Below are positions 51,336 through 59,645 of a stretch of 64,000 nucleotides of DNA, one piece after another. The DNA comes from Paenibacillus sp. FSL R10-2782 (GTDB lineage Bacteria; Bacillota; Bacilli; Paenibacillales; Paenibacillaceae): contig NZ_CP151951.1 of NCBI RefSeq assembly GCF_038592985.1, positions 1,169,001-1,233,000 on the forward strand, written 5' to 3'. Within the stretch, counting starts at the first letter, position 1. Every line of letters begins with the position of its first letter. The notes under the pieces were generated by a model, which saw only the letters and a list, made by a program, of their open reading frames with translations, ran no database searches and was not told where the DNA came from. The position numbers and the translations under genes are program-made.

Positions 51336-51363
51336 CAGCCCGGCTTATGCCGGGCTGTTTTTT
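51336..51363 (+). terminator. Strong terminator
   Basis: CAGCCCGGC / GCCGGGCTG, loop TTAT, six T. Confidence 0.92.
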
Positions 51364-51532
51364 GCGTAATTATGCAATTTTATTGGGCTAAAATGTTATT
51401 TATTGATATACGCCCCTCTTCCTACAGATTACCTGTATAATTTTCGGTAACGAACATATGTTCCCTGACAATATAGTGTCAGATAACACTGTTAATTTAG
51501 AGTTACATGTTCTTTTTAGGGGGAATTTACCA

Positions 51533-52294
51533 GTGTTGAAGTCAATGGTTAATGTAACGTACACATGGGATAAAGAGTCTATATCTGCGAATGGGTCCGA
51601 ACAAGTAAATCTGCTGATAGAATGGGGCCATGGGGCTATACGTAAAAGAAAAGGGACTTTAATGCCGAAAACAGTTGGATGTGACCTGCAGCTTCGGTTC
51701 ATTCCAGAGAGTGGAGTAAACCTATTGAAAGTAGATGGGGCCAGGCTCAGCTTTAGTCGCTCGGAAGACGGAGAATTTATGCTTGTTCACTGTGGTGATA
51801 CGCGAAGGGGGAAGTATAAGCAGGCTATTTTGTCATTTTCTATACCGTCCCACTCTTCCGGAAGACATACCATTGGAATGATGGAGTGGAGCTGGCGTAA
51901 GACTAATCAGGAAAAACGGACGCTGATTCGAACGGACCAGCTCTATATCCATTACACACATCATCTTGGGCTGCTGAGCATTCCATCCAACTCAAAGGTG
52001 GCAAAATACATAAAGCTGAATGAGACGGCTCCAATTGTGAAGAAAGCATTGCGTATATACGAGAAGGGGGAACATGAGCGAGGGGCGTTTCTGCTTACCA
52101 GACAAGCAGATGGACTGCTTATACAGGCGGCGAGAACAGGAGACATGGAGTATCTGGAGGAAGCCGAATTACTTTTTTCCATACGCAATAAATGGAATGG
52201 GACTTTTGGATTATTTAAAGCATGTAGTTCTAAAGACTCTACTGATAAGGAAATATCTATAGAAGATGTTCGCTTTACCGAAATTAATATTTAA
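51533..52294 (+). CDS. Uncharacterised protein with beta-rich N-terminus
   Basis: 253 residues from GTG 51533 (AGGGGGA 8 nt upstream). The N-terminal ~150 residues look like a beta-sandwich (MVNVTYTWDKESISANGSEQ, LLKVDGARLSFSRSEDGEFM) and the C-terminal part is helical with a TPR-like pair (APIVKKALRIYEKGEHERGA, FLLTRQADGLLIQAARTGD). This layout recalls the C-terminal region of VWA-domain proteins, but the VWA domain itself is absent. No signal peptide. Function unknown. Confidence 0.6.
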   Translation: MLKSMVNVTYTWDKESISANGSEQVNLLIEWGHGAIRKRKGTLMPKTVGCDLQLRFIPESGVNLLKVDGARLSFSRSEDGEFMLVHCGDTRRGKYKQAILSFSIPSHSSGRHTIGMMEWSWRKTNQEKRTLIRTDQLYIHYTHHLGLLSIPSNSKVAKYIKLNETAPIVKKALRIYEKGEHERGAFLLTRQADGLLIQAARTGDMEYLEEAELLFSIRNKWNGTFGLFKACSSKDSTDKEISIEDVRFTEINI

Positions 52295-52371
52295 AAGTAG
52301 GAAATTATGCTAGTTTATTTATGTAATATAGTGAGTCTATTTTACTATCTTTTTGTAAAGGAGAGACTTCC

Positions 52372-53355
52372 TTGACTGATCGGTTGATACGGTTAATGCG
52401 GATTATTACTATTGTTCAGGCAAATCCGGGAATATTGGCAAGAGAGCTTGCCGAACGTTGTGAAACATCAGAACGCACCATTTACCGAGATATGGAGGCT
52501 CTAAGCGCTATGCATATTCCGATAGCCAATATGGGGCATGGCAAAGGATACATATTTATTAGTAACTTCGCCCTGTATCCTCTCAATTGGACGGAAGAAG
52601 AGGCACAGGCTTTTGCCAAGCTGGGGGAAGTCATGGAAACGGTTAAACCTCTTTTACCACCAGCTTTTGAAAGTGCTTATGAGAAAGTGATGGCCTCCAG
52701 TCAGAAAAAAAAGATGGACCAGACAAGCTTCGCGCAGGAAATGAAAAATATCGTCCGGCTCGGCTCGACACTTGAGCGGGAAAACCAGCCTTATCTGCTC
52801 AGGCTGATTGTTTTGGCAAGTCTTACGCAGCAGACTATTGAAGCGGAATATAGTTCGCCTCAGAATGAAGATGTATCATTGGTTCAGATTGATCCTTATT
52901 GTCTGGTTCCTCAGGATCGGCGTTTTTATATGCTTGGTTTTTGTCACAAGCAAGCCGCCATGAGAACCTTTCGGATCAGCCGCTTTCGAAATATGAGGAT
53001 CTTGCCGTATACGTTTCAGAAGAATACTTCTGAAATGGAAATGTTTTTTAAGGGGACCTGGTCAGTTACCAAGGGGAACCAGAATATCCGGTTTGTGGTG
53101 AGGTTTTCTGCCGAATCTGTATATCGGGTCAAAGAAGAGGAGTTGTTCATCAAGCCTCTTCTCAAGGATTTGCCAGATGGAAGTCTATTGTTTGAGGTAA
53201 CGGTGAATCATGAAGGTGAATTTCTGGACTGGCTCACTCAATATGGAGCGGAGGCGGAAATTTTGGAGCCTTTGCGATACCGCAAGCGAATGCAGGAAAT
53301 GCTGCGAAACTGGGGGGCGTTTTATTCCGATAAAAGGGCAGGGAATCATGAATGA
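52372..53355 (+). CDS. WYL-domain transcriptional regulator
   Basis: 327 residues. N-terminal DeoR-type helix-turn-helix (MRIITIVQANPGILARELAERCETSERTIYRDMEAL), a central WYL domain (about 145-215, EAEYSSPQNEDVSLVQIDPYCLVPQDRRFYMLGFCHK with a WYL-like RFYMLGF) and a C-terminal WCX region (VNHEGEFLDWLTQYGAEAEI). The TTG start has AAAGGAGAG about 7 nt upstream. WYL proteins sense nucleic acid or nucleotide ligands; the target is unknown. It converges with the exonuclease gene, 43 nt away. Confidence 0.88.
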   Translation: MTDRLIRLMRIITIVQANPGILARELAERCETSERTIYRDMEALSAMHIPIANMGHGKGYIFISNFALYPLNWTEEEAQAFAKLGEVMETVKPLLPPAFESAYEKVMASSQKKKMDQTSFAQEMKNIVRLGSTLERENQPYLLRLIVLASLTQQTIEAEYSSPQNEDVSLVQIDPYCLVPQDRRFYMLGFCHKQAAMRTFRISRFRNMRILPYTFQKNTSEMEMFFKGTWSVTKGNQNIRFVVRFSAESVYRVKEEELFIKPLLKDLPDGSLLFEVTVNHEGEFLDWLTQYGAEAEILEPLRYRKRMQEMLRNWGAFYSDKRAGNHE

Positions 53356-53398
53356 TAAGGGGGATAGATCCCCCTGAACGGGCCGGGGTGCGATCCTC

Positions 53399-54070
53399 CT
53401 AACGGTCCTTAAACAGGTTGGCGAGATTGCCAAATGGGCTATACTGTTCCTGTTCTTCTTCCGGTGAGGAGTATACAAGCTTCGAGCCCCGGCTTTCCTC
53501 ATCGTCAGAAGCGTTATTGGATAATGTGATACGATCAAAATGGTGCATGAAAACCTGAGCGGTATTCAGTGCGTCGTCCAGCGCCCGGTGCTGCTGACCA
53601 TCAAAGTCAATGTTGCACAGCTCCAGCGCCTGAGACAGGCTTAGCTGACGGTACTTGCCGCTGGAACCGAACAAACGGGAGATTTGTTTTTGTATATCAT
53701 TCGTATTATGAATCCAATGGAGGTCCACATGGTGGGTGCGACAATGGGATACCAGCTTCTGACGGTCATCTGGCCCCCAAGCACATAAGTAATAGGGAGA
53801 GTCCGTTCCGAGCCATGTGATAAATTGCTTCACGGCTTCAGGGAAGAGCGGGGCTGCATCAATGTCCCGTTGAGTTATACCGGTAAACTGCACGGTATCT
53901 GTAGACAGCACAGGCCGATTTGAGGGTCTGACAAAGCTGTGAAACGTGTCCGCAACGTATAAGCCATCGTCTCCCTTCATGACTTTGACGGCACCGATAT
54001 CAATGATCTCGGAGGAATATCTGGCGTTACGGCTAACGGTAAACTCAAGATCATAAATAATATATTGCAT
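53399..54070 (-). CDS. DEDD-type 3'-5' exonuclease (KapD-like)
   Basis: 223 residues. Exonuclease motifs: IIYDLEFT with SSEIIDIGAVKV (Exo I), the middle Asp region CAWGPDDRQKLVSHC (Exo II) and HRALDDALNTAQVF (Exo III, HxxxxD). Resembles KapD, an inhibitor of the KinA sporulation pathway in B. subtilis, but general RNA/DNA exonuclease activity is equally possible. Confidence 0.82.
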   Translation of the reverse strand: MQYIIYDLEFTVSRNARYSSEIIDIGAVKVMKGDDGLYVADTFHSFVRPSNRPVLSTDTVQFTGITQRDIDAAPLFPEAVKQFITWLGTDSPYYLCAWGPDDRQKLVSHCRTHHVDLHWIHNTNDIQKQISRLFGSSGKYRQLSLSQALELCNIDFDGQQHRALDDALNTAQVFMHHFDRITLSNNASDDEESRGSKLVYSSPEEEQEQYSPFGNLANLFKDR

Positions 54071-54198
54071 TTTTGTGCTCCTTCCACACCTATAACTGAT
54101 CCCGCTAGAGAACGGGATGGATGTTTTTTGCTCGAATGGCTCTTCTCCATCATACCTCCCGGTTCACATCTTGTCAGCGTCTAAAAGGCTTGCTTTTG

Positions 54199-54240
54199 AA
54201 AAAAAATATGCGATGTCCAAATGAGTTTGGACTATCGCAT
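54199..54240 (-). terminator. Terminator of the 5'-nucleotidase gene
   Basis: Arms ATGCGATGTCCAAA and TTTGGACTATCGCAT with loop TGAG; on the minus strand the stem is followed by a run of T. A second hairpin, GCAGCGTCCG / CGGACGCTGC (54263-54298), lies between it and the gene. Confidence 0.8.
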
Positions 54241-54315
54241 AAAAACAACCTTCTGACATACAGCAGCGTCCGAAACCATTGAGATTCCGGACGCTGCCTT
54301 TGCAAGCTTATTGAA

Positions 54316-56202
54316 TTAGGCCGGGAGGTCAAGCTTTTGTCCCGGATAAATGCGGTGAGGATTTTTCAGCTTGTTCAGCTTTTGAAGCTGTTGCCAGGTG
54401 AACCCATATTGACGGGAAATGTCATACAGTGTATCCCCGGACTTTACAATATACACATGGCTATTTGTAGCTTGTGCAGAAGCCAGTGTCTGCTGTGGCT
54501 TCGCTGTTGGAGCTTTGGCTGGTGCAGGTTTCGCAGACGGGGTAGAGACCACTTGCGGTTTTTCCTGCACGGGTGCCGGTGTTGTGGCTGGAGCAGATGG
54601 TACAGGCTGCACGGTAGGAACGGAAGCCTTGCCGTCTGCTTTGGCTTCTTGAATGCGGCCGTCTGCTTGTACTTGCAGGCTGGCGGAGCCAACCTTTTGC
54701 ATATAGCGAATCAGCGCCTCGTCAAGCGATCCGAACATACCTGCCTGCGGATATTTGGCGAACATTGTATACTGATCTCCGCCTACAGCTGTAAAGTCAT
54801 TGGTTGCCAATGTGTACGTGGCATCAGGATCAAGCGTTTTTCCGCCAATCAGAATGGAGTGGACGCGACTACCCTTGGCTGCCGAGGTATCTATTTTAAA
54901 CGAGATCCCTGATACTTGCGGAAAACCGCCGCTTGGCTCTGGATAGGAGGCTGTGCCATTTTCAAGTGCTGCCTGAATGTCGGAGCCTTTCACTTTCAGG
55001 GTAACAATCTGGTTGCCGAAGGGCAGCACAGTGATGATGTCTCCCTTGGTTACCGTTCCAGTCTTGATGGACGCCCGAATGCCGCCGCCGTTGGTCAGGG
55101 CCACATCTGCCCCCGAAATATCACGCATGGCATCGGTGAGCAGGTCGCCGAGGTTTGTTTCACCTGCACGTACCTTTTCACGCGCTCCTTCCAGGTCCAC
55201 ACTCGTTTGTGCTACAACTTCTTTGAGAATAGGCTCCTGTTCCTTCTGAATGGAAGCGATCAATGAAGTAATCTCAGCATTTGGCTGAATGTCGGCTGCT
55301 TGCGTCGAATCAATCAGCTTGGCTTGCTTTTGCGTAACCTTACCGCCGTCAACCCATAAATCAACAACGCCCAGATACTTCGTATATTCACCCGCGCTTG
55401 CGATCAGTGTACCATTGTCACCAACCAAGCCTTTTTCCAGCACCGTATGGCTGTGTCCATCAATGAAAATATCAATGCCGGGCACTTCCTTGACGACCTT
55501 AAGGCTGGTGTCTTTGCTGGATGCATCTTGTCCCAGATGACCGAGGACCACAACAACGTCCACTTTACTGCGGATTTCATCTACAGCCGCTTTGGCTTCA
55601 GCCACGGGATCGGTGAATTGAATGCCCTCGACATTTTTAGGATTTGTTTTGTATGCCGTTTCGGGTGTGGTCAGGCCGATAATGCCGATTTTAACGCCAT
55701 CGACTTCTTTAATGACATAAGGCTGGAACAAACGTGTTCCATCTGTTTGCTTAATATTGGCGCTGAGTACCGGGAATTGAATTTCCTTACTCAGCTTCAC
55801 AAGATGCTTCCAGCCGTAATTAAACTCATGGTTGCCTGGTACCATCGCATCATAGCGAAGCTTGTTAATGACTTTCACGATGCTCTCGCCGCTGACCAAG
55901 GTAGCGAAGGTCGTTCCATGAACCGTATCTCCGTCATCCAACAATAGTGTATTAGGATTGGAAGCGCGGTACTGGTCAATGATGCCTGCCAGCTTGGCGA
56001 AGCCCATTTCCTTGTCGTTCGCCACCACGTGGGAATGAGTATCGTTCGTATGTAGGATGGTGATGTGTTTCCCGCTGACGGGAGGAGTTGCAGTTCCCGC
56101 TGTTCCCGTACTGGCTGCCGGGTCCGCTGCTGCTGTGCCAAGACATCCGAGCAGAAGCGCGGCGGTCGTCAAGATGGACGAGAGTTTTTTCCATGAGTTC
56201 AT
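54316..56202 (-). CDS. Secreted 5'-nucleotidase/UDP-sugar hydrolase with LysM domain
   Basis: 628 residues. A signal peptide (LTTAALLLGCLGTAAA) precedes the metallophosphatase domain (ITILHTNDTHSHV, DDGDTVHGT, VPGNHEFNYG, IDGHSHTVL) and the C-terminal nucleotidase domain (ALTNGGGIRASIKTG, FGNQIVTLKVKG, YTLATNDF). A Pro/Ala-rich linker (about 525-580) leads to one LysM module (VYIVKSGDTLYDISRQYGF to YPGQKLDLP) that should hold the enzyme on peptidoglycan. Role: extracellular nucleotide scavenging. No LPxTG motif. Confidence 0.93.
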   Translation of the reverse strand: MNSWKKLSSILTTAALLLGCLGTAAADPAASTGTAGTATPPVSGKHITILHTNDTHSHVVANDKEMGFAKLAGIIDQYRASNPNTLLLDDGDTVHGTTFATLVSGESIVKVINKLRYDAMVPGNHEFNYGWKHLVKLSKEIQFPVLSANIKQTDGTRLFQPYVIKEVDGVKIGIIGLTTPETAYKTNPKNVEGIQFTDPVAEAKAAVDEIRSKVDVVVVLGHLGQDASSKDTSLKVVKEVPGIDIFIDGHSHTVLEKGLVGDNGTLIASAGEYTKYLGVVDLWVDGGKVTQKQAKLIDSTQAADIQPNAEITSLIASIQKEQEPILKEVVAQTSVDLEGAREKVRAGETNLGDLLTDAMRDISGADVALTNGGGIRASIKTGTVTKGDIITVLPFGNQIVTLKVKGSDIQAALENGTASYPEPSGGFPQVSGISFKIDTSAAKGSRVHSILIGGKTLDPDATYTLATNDFTAVGGDQYTMFAKYPQAGMFGSLDEALIRYMQKVGSASLQVQADGRIQEAKADGKASVPTVQPVPSAPATTPAPVQEKPQVVSTPSAKPAPAKAPTAKPQQTLASAQATNSHVYIVKSGDTLYDISRQYGFTWQQLQKLNKLKNPHRIYPGQKLDLPA

Positions 56203-56418
56203 GTTGTTCTTTCAACCTCCTATAAAATGAATGAATTAGAGAAACCGCTTACGTCCACATTTTATCAGAAGATTGTAAAAATAACTTCTATTTTATATAA
56301 GAGCACTGAAATTTTTTTGTATCAGGACTTTGCAAAATCCTCGCATATCGGTTGTTAAAGCCCTCGCCAAATTACCTATATTGAAGAGGAATGAATAAAC
56401 GACAATTAGATACAAGAA

Positions 56419-56844
56419 CTAACGTTCTGTTTTAGGGTCAAAAAAAAGGGCAGCCTCCTTGGGCAGACCGATCCGGGATAAATAGTGCTCCTGCGTTTCG
56501 TCGGTAAGCGGTGGTTGTCCTTCACTGAGTAAAAGCACAGCGAACCGATTGGCTTGCATTTCAAATTTGCCGGGAAAAAAGTAGGAATGCTCCTCCATAA
56601 AAAAGCGGCTGACGCCTTTATGAAGTCGGTCATGCCCCAATTCATGCGCACAGACGAATCGTTTCCATTCCGGTGTAAGCTCGTTGTGGATGACGATGAA
56701 TCTTCTGCGCAGCTTGCGGTAATACAGCCCTTTGGTTGTGGGGCCCAGATCGCAGTAACGGATATGGATGCCCAGAGCTTCCGCAATATAGAAGGGGGAG
56801 TTCGTACGGTATTTTCGGACGAGTTTGTGAATGAGTTTGTTCAT
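56419..56844 (-). CDS. ImmA/IrrE-type metallopeptidase
   Basis: 141 residues with the zinc motif CAHELGHDRLHK (HExxH) at about residue 65 and downstream FEMQANRFAVLLL giving the third ligand. Such proteases cleave Xre-type phage repressors on induction. Twelve nt downstream of the Xre gene on the same strand, so the pair is the likely control switch for the tail locus. Confidence 0.9.
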   Translation of the reverse strand: MNKLIHKLVRKYRTNSPFYIAEALGIHIRYCDLGPTTKGLYYRKLRRRFIVIHNELTPEWKRFVCAHELGHDRLHKGVSRFFMEEHSYFFPGKFEMQANRFAVLLLSEGQPPLTDETQEHYLSRIGLPKEAALFFDPKTER

Positions 56845-56855
56845 GCGCTCACCTG

Positions 56856-57326
56856 CTATTCCTGATCATTGCCCGCTGGGGGCGACTTAGGTTTATGCTT
56901 GTTCATCTGTTTGGCTTCCCAGAACAGACCTGTCAGCACATCCTTGATCCGTTGACGATCTTCTTTATCCAGTGGAATGCCGTCGAACATCAATTCGCCG
57001 TCTTCCTCCAGCATTTTTTTAAAATCCCGGCGGTCCTGGGAAGTAGCCCATTCTGGTACGCTGGAACGATAGGAGTCGTGTGAATGTTGCTCTACGGAAT
57101 CATCGTCTCCCCAATATCCGGCGTTCTTCATCATCTCGGTATACGATACGCCGAGCGCGTCCGCTATTTTGCGGAGAGTAGAGGGTTTGGGTACTCCACG
57201 CAGCCCGTTTTCAATGCGGGAAATTTGTGAATTGCTGATGCCAGCCGCTTCTGCCAATTGGTTAATGCTCCATTGCTTGTGCTCACGCTGCTGCTTTAAG
57301 TATGTTCCAAATGCTGGTTGTTCCAC
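56856..57326 (-). CDS. Xre-type repressor of the phage-tail locus
   Basis: 156 residues from GTG 57326 (AAGGGGG 8 nt upstream). N-terminal helix-turn-helix (LKQQREHKQWSINQLAEAAGISNSQISRIENGLRGVPKPSTLRKIA), then an acidic C-terminal region (KMLEEDGELMFDGIPLDKED) that may be the target of the neighbouring ImmA-type protease. Divergent from ArpU, with about 280 nt between. Confidence 0.85.
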   Translation of the reverse strand: MEQPAFGTYLKQQREHKQWSINQLAEAAGISNSQISRIENGLRGVPKPSTLRKIADALGVSYTEMMKNAGYWGDDDSVEQHSHDSYRSSVPEWATSQDRRDFKKMLEEDGELMFDGIPLDKEDRQRIKDVLTGLFWEAKQMNKHKPKSPPAGNDQE

Positions 57327-57604
57327 AATGGCGGCCCCCTTCTGCAACAGAATAAAAGATTAGTTCCATTATACCATTAGGTAAATAGTAAAAGCACGTA
57401 ATATGCCAAAAGGTATAGGGAAATAAAGCGAATTTGCTGTTTTTGAAGCTATATCGCTTTTTTTGCCGATGGATAGCTATCCTAAATAATGCTATGTTAT
57501 ACTTATAATACGAACAAAAGGGGAACAAATTGTAAACGTAAGGGTTGTAAGATTTAAAAAATACATCATTGTCAAAAGGCATAAGATAAGGAGTGTTGCT
57601 TTAC

Positions 57605-58081
57605 ATGAAAAATAACCTACCCGAGTTGGACAGACGCAAAACGCAGAACGCACTGGAGGGGGTATTTGAAAAATATCGGATTTATAAAACCATTACCTTT
57701 ATGGACCGGGAAAGTTTTATCACAGCCGGCTATACGGATCGCCCGAACGGCCCGACGAATGTGACCAGTGATCCAACAGCACGGACAGCCGTATATAATG
57801 TAGATGCTCCTGCGGCTCGCCTGGCTTATTGCGGAATGGTGGATGCCGTAGTCGGCCGCTTGAATGAACGCGAACAGCTGCTCGTCCGTGAGCGTTACTT
57901 AAAGGATGACGATGTGTTCGACTACAAGGTTTACAATTATGTGCTCGACCCGCCGGTAAGCAAGGATACATATACGAAGCTGCGCACGCGTGCTTTTTAC
58001 AAAATGGCGCTTGCACTGGCGGATCAAGGTGTTTTGAATCTGGCGGGTTTACAGAAGGGAGCGGAACGGATACCGGGATAG
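57605..58081 (+). CDS. ArpU-family phage transcriptional activator
   Basis: 158 residues from ATG 57605 (AAGGAG upstream). The N-terminal region MKNNLPELDRRKTQNALEGV and a C-terminal sigma-70 region 4-like part (VVGRLNEREQLLVRERYLKD, SKDTYTKLRTRAFYKMALAL) match ArpU-type late regulators. It should switch on the downstream tail operon. Followed by a terminator, so it is its own unit. Confidence 0.8.
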   Translation: MKNNLPELDRRKTQNALEGVFEKYRIYKTITFMDRESFITAGYTDRPNGPTNVTSDPTARTAVYNVDAPAARLAYCGMVDAVVGRLNEREQLLVRERYLKDDDVFDYKVYNYVLDPPVSKDTYTKLRTRAFYKMALALADQGVLNLAGLQKGAERIPG

Positions 58082-58129
58082 TGTAATAATTATCCATTCG
58101 TTCGCATGTTTAATTTAATATCGCTTCTT

Positions 58130-58175
58130 AAAAGGCTTTGATTTCCTGCAATAGCGGGGATTAAGGCCTTTTTTA
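58130..58175 (+). terminator. Terminator after arpU
   Basis: AAAAGGCTTTGAT and ATTAAGGCCTTTTTT arms with additional inner pairing and a T tract. Confidence 0.7.
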
Positions 58176-58416
58176 ATTATAGGAACACTTGTTCTCGAAA
58201 TACCGCCCGACTTCATCCCTAGTCTCTGCTTTTATCGTCCATTTCCCCGGCAACGCATTCGTTATAAGGGTGTAAGATTATATCATCGGGAATCAAGACA
58301 AGAGGACATACCGAAGACACACACAGTCAAAAGCTAGCCGGCCATCAGGGCCGGTTTTTTCATGCGGTTGTTGTCCCTGTCGATTCCCGGGAATGGTTTT
58401 ACAGAAAGGAGGAGTC

Positions 58417-58554
58417 GTGTTGCCTAAGCAATGGATGCTGCAATGCATGAGGTTGAGGCTGCGCCGGATGAGAAACCGGAAGTGGAAAAAAGCTTGGGTA
58501 AGCAGCCACAACATGCGAGTGCAGGATGCGCAAAGGTGGCATGCCGCAGGATGA
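58417..58554 (+). CDS. Small basic protein preceding the tail genes
   Basis: 45 residues from GTG 58417 with AAAGGAGGAG just upstream, the strongest site in this stretch. Very Arg/Lys/Trp-rich (MRLRLRRMRNRKWKKAWVSS). Its TGA overlaps the ATG of the next gene. It may serve as a leader peptide coupling translation, or be a small phage protein; nothing similar recognised. Confidence 0.5.
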   Translation: MLPKQWMLQCMRLRLRRMRNRKWKKAWVSSHNMRVQDAQRWHAAG

Positions 58555-59414
58555 GACAAGCCTTTAAACAAAAGCTCATTGACATTGTTCCAGCGCTTCA
58601 AGGACGCGTATACGATGTTCAGCCACCGTCGCAGACGGCAGAGGAGCCGTACGCCGTTATGGCGCTGGGTGAGGAAATCTGGAAATCTTCCTGGGCCGGA
58701 TATCGGCAGGTTGTCCGCATCAAGCTGTACGCGGGACAAGCCGGGCTGGCACAGGCCGATGTATGGGCGAACGCCCTGATTGCCGGTCTGCACCGGGAGC
58801 CGGTGACAGGTCAAGGCGGGGACACGTCGGCATTTACCACGCACTATTTGGGCGTGCGGGATGCGGAAAAGCTGGATACCGTCACGGGCAAGGCCTACAG
58901 AACGCTGCGCTTTGGCGTGTATGTGCCTGAAACGGAAGGTAGTCCGGCGGTCGCTTCGGCAAACGGTGTTGCACAGCCGGATGAATGGCTGGCGGCGCTG
59001 ACCCGCTGGACGCAGAAGCAACTGGGCGCAGCGTGGTCAGTGTACGCCGATGCATGGCCCGCACAGCCGGGACGGCACGCGGTGCTATGGCGGCTAAGCG
59101 GTTGCGAGACAAGGATGGCGGGAGCCTCCATGTATGAGCTCCGCAAACGGTTCATTGGGCACGTTATTGCCCCCGACACTGCTGAAGAGAACCGCGCGGC
59201 TACCGCACTGGTCGAGGGCTTTGGCGCCCAAATTCAGCTTCCTCTGGATCAGGAGAAGGGCCGATATATGTCCACGGCGGAAGCTTCCGCAGATTTGCAG
59301 GCGGATGCGATTTTGGACGGTCAGCTTCGGCTGACGCTGGTACAGCGGCGTATGCGTCCGGCTGAGGAAGCGGCGTTAATCCGCAGAGTGGAAATTCATC
59401 CTATTTTGAAATGA
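58551..59414 (+). CDS. Tail completion/terminator protein, DUF3168-like, two-domain
   Basis: 287 residues. The first ~125 residues (LIDIVPALQGRVYDVQPPSQ, EEPYAVMALGEEIWKSSWAG, QVVRIKLYAGQAGLAQADVW) resemble DUF3168/gp17-like tail completion proteins. The second half (LWRLSGCETRMAGASMYELR, QLRLTLVQRRMRPAEEAAL) looks like another tail-terminator domain, so this is probably a fusion of two adjacent functions. ATG 58551 overlaps the preceding stop. Lies where PBSX has xkdI/xkdJ. Confidence 0.6.
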   Translation: MRQAFKQKLIDIVPALQGRVYDVQPPSQTAEEPYAVMALGEEIWKSSWAGYRQVVRIKLYAGQAGLAQADVWANALIAGLHREPVTGQGGDTSAFTTHYLGVRDAEKLDTVTGKAYRTLRFGVYVPETEGSPAVASANGVAQPDEWLAALTRWTQKQLGAAWSVYADAWPAQPGRHAVLWRLSGCETRMAGASMYELRKRFIGHVIAPDTAEENRAATALVEGFGAQIQLPLDQEKGRYMSTAEASADLQADAILDGQLRLTLVQRRMRPAEEAALIRRVEIHPILK

Positions 59415-59424
59415 GGTGGTCCGA

Positions 59425-59643
59425 GTGACTATGGACAACAACGAGAAGGCCCCGGTCATTACCGGGCAGGAAGCAAGCGGCCCCCGCTATACGCTGGAGG
59501 AGCTTAAGGAGCACGCGGAGCAATTGTTTTCCGTGAAGGAAGAAGTGCTGGCAGGCGCCTTTTTTGGCACACAGGACAAGCTGTTCACGGTAGCAGAAGC
59601 ACACACTAAAATCGAACAATTTATGAAAGCGAAGGTGGACTAA
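59425..59643 (+). CDS. YqzN/YkzM-like small phage protein
   Basis: 72 residues from GTG 59425 (TGAGGTGG about 6 nt upstream). The motif YTLEELKEHAEQLFSVKEEV then AGAFFG and FTVAEAHTKIEQFMK is that of the small protein placed just before the sheath gene in PBSX-like loci. Role unknown, probably tail assembly. Confidence 0.8.
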   Translation: MTMDNNEKAPVITGQEASGPRYTLEELKEHAEQLFSVKEEVLAGAFFGTQDKLFTVAEAHTKIEQFMKAKVD

Positions 59644-59645
59644 TT

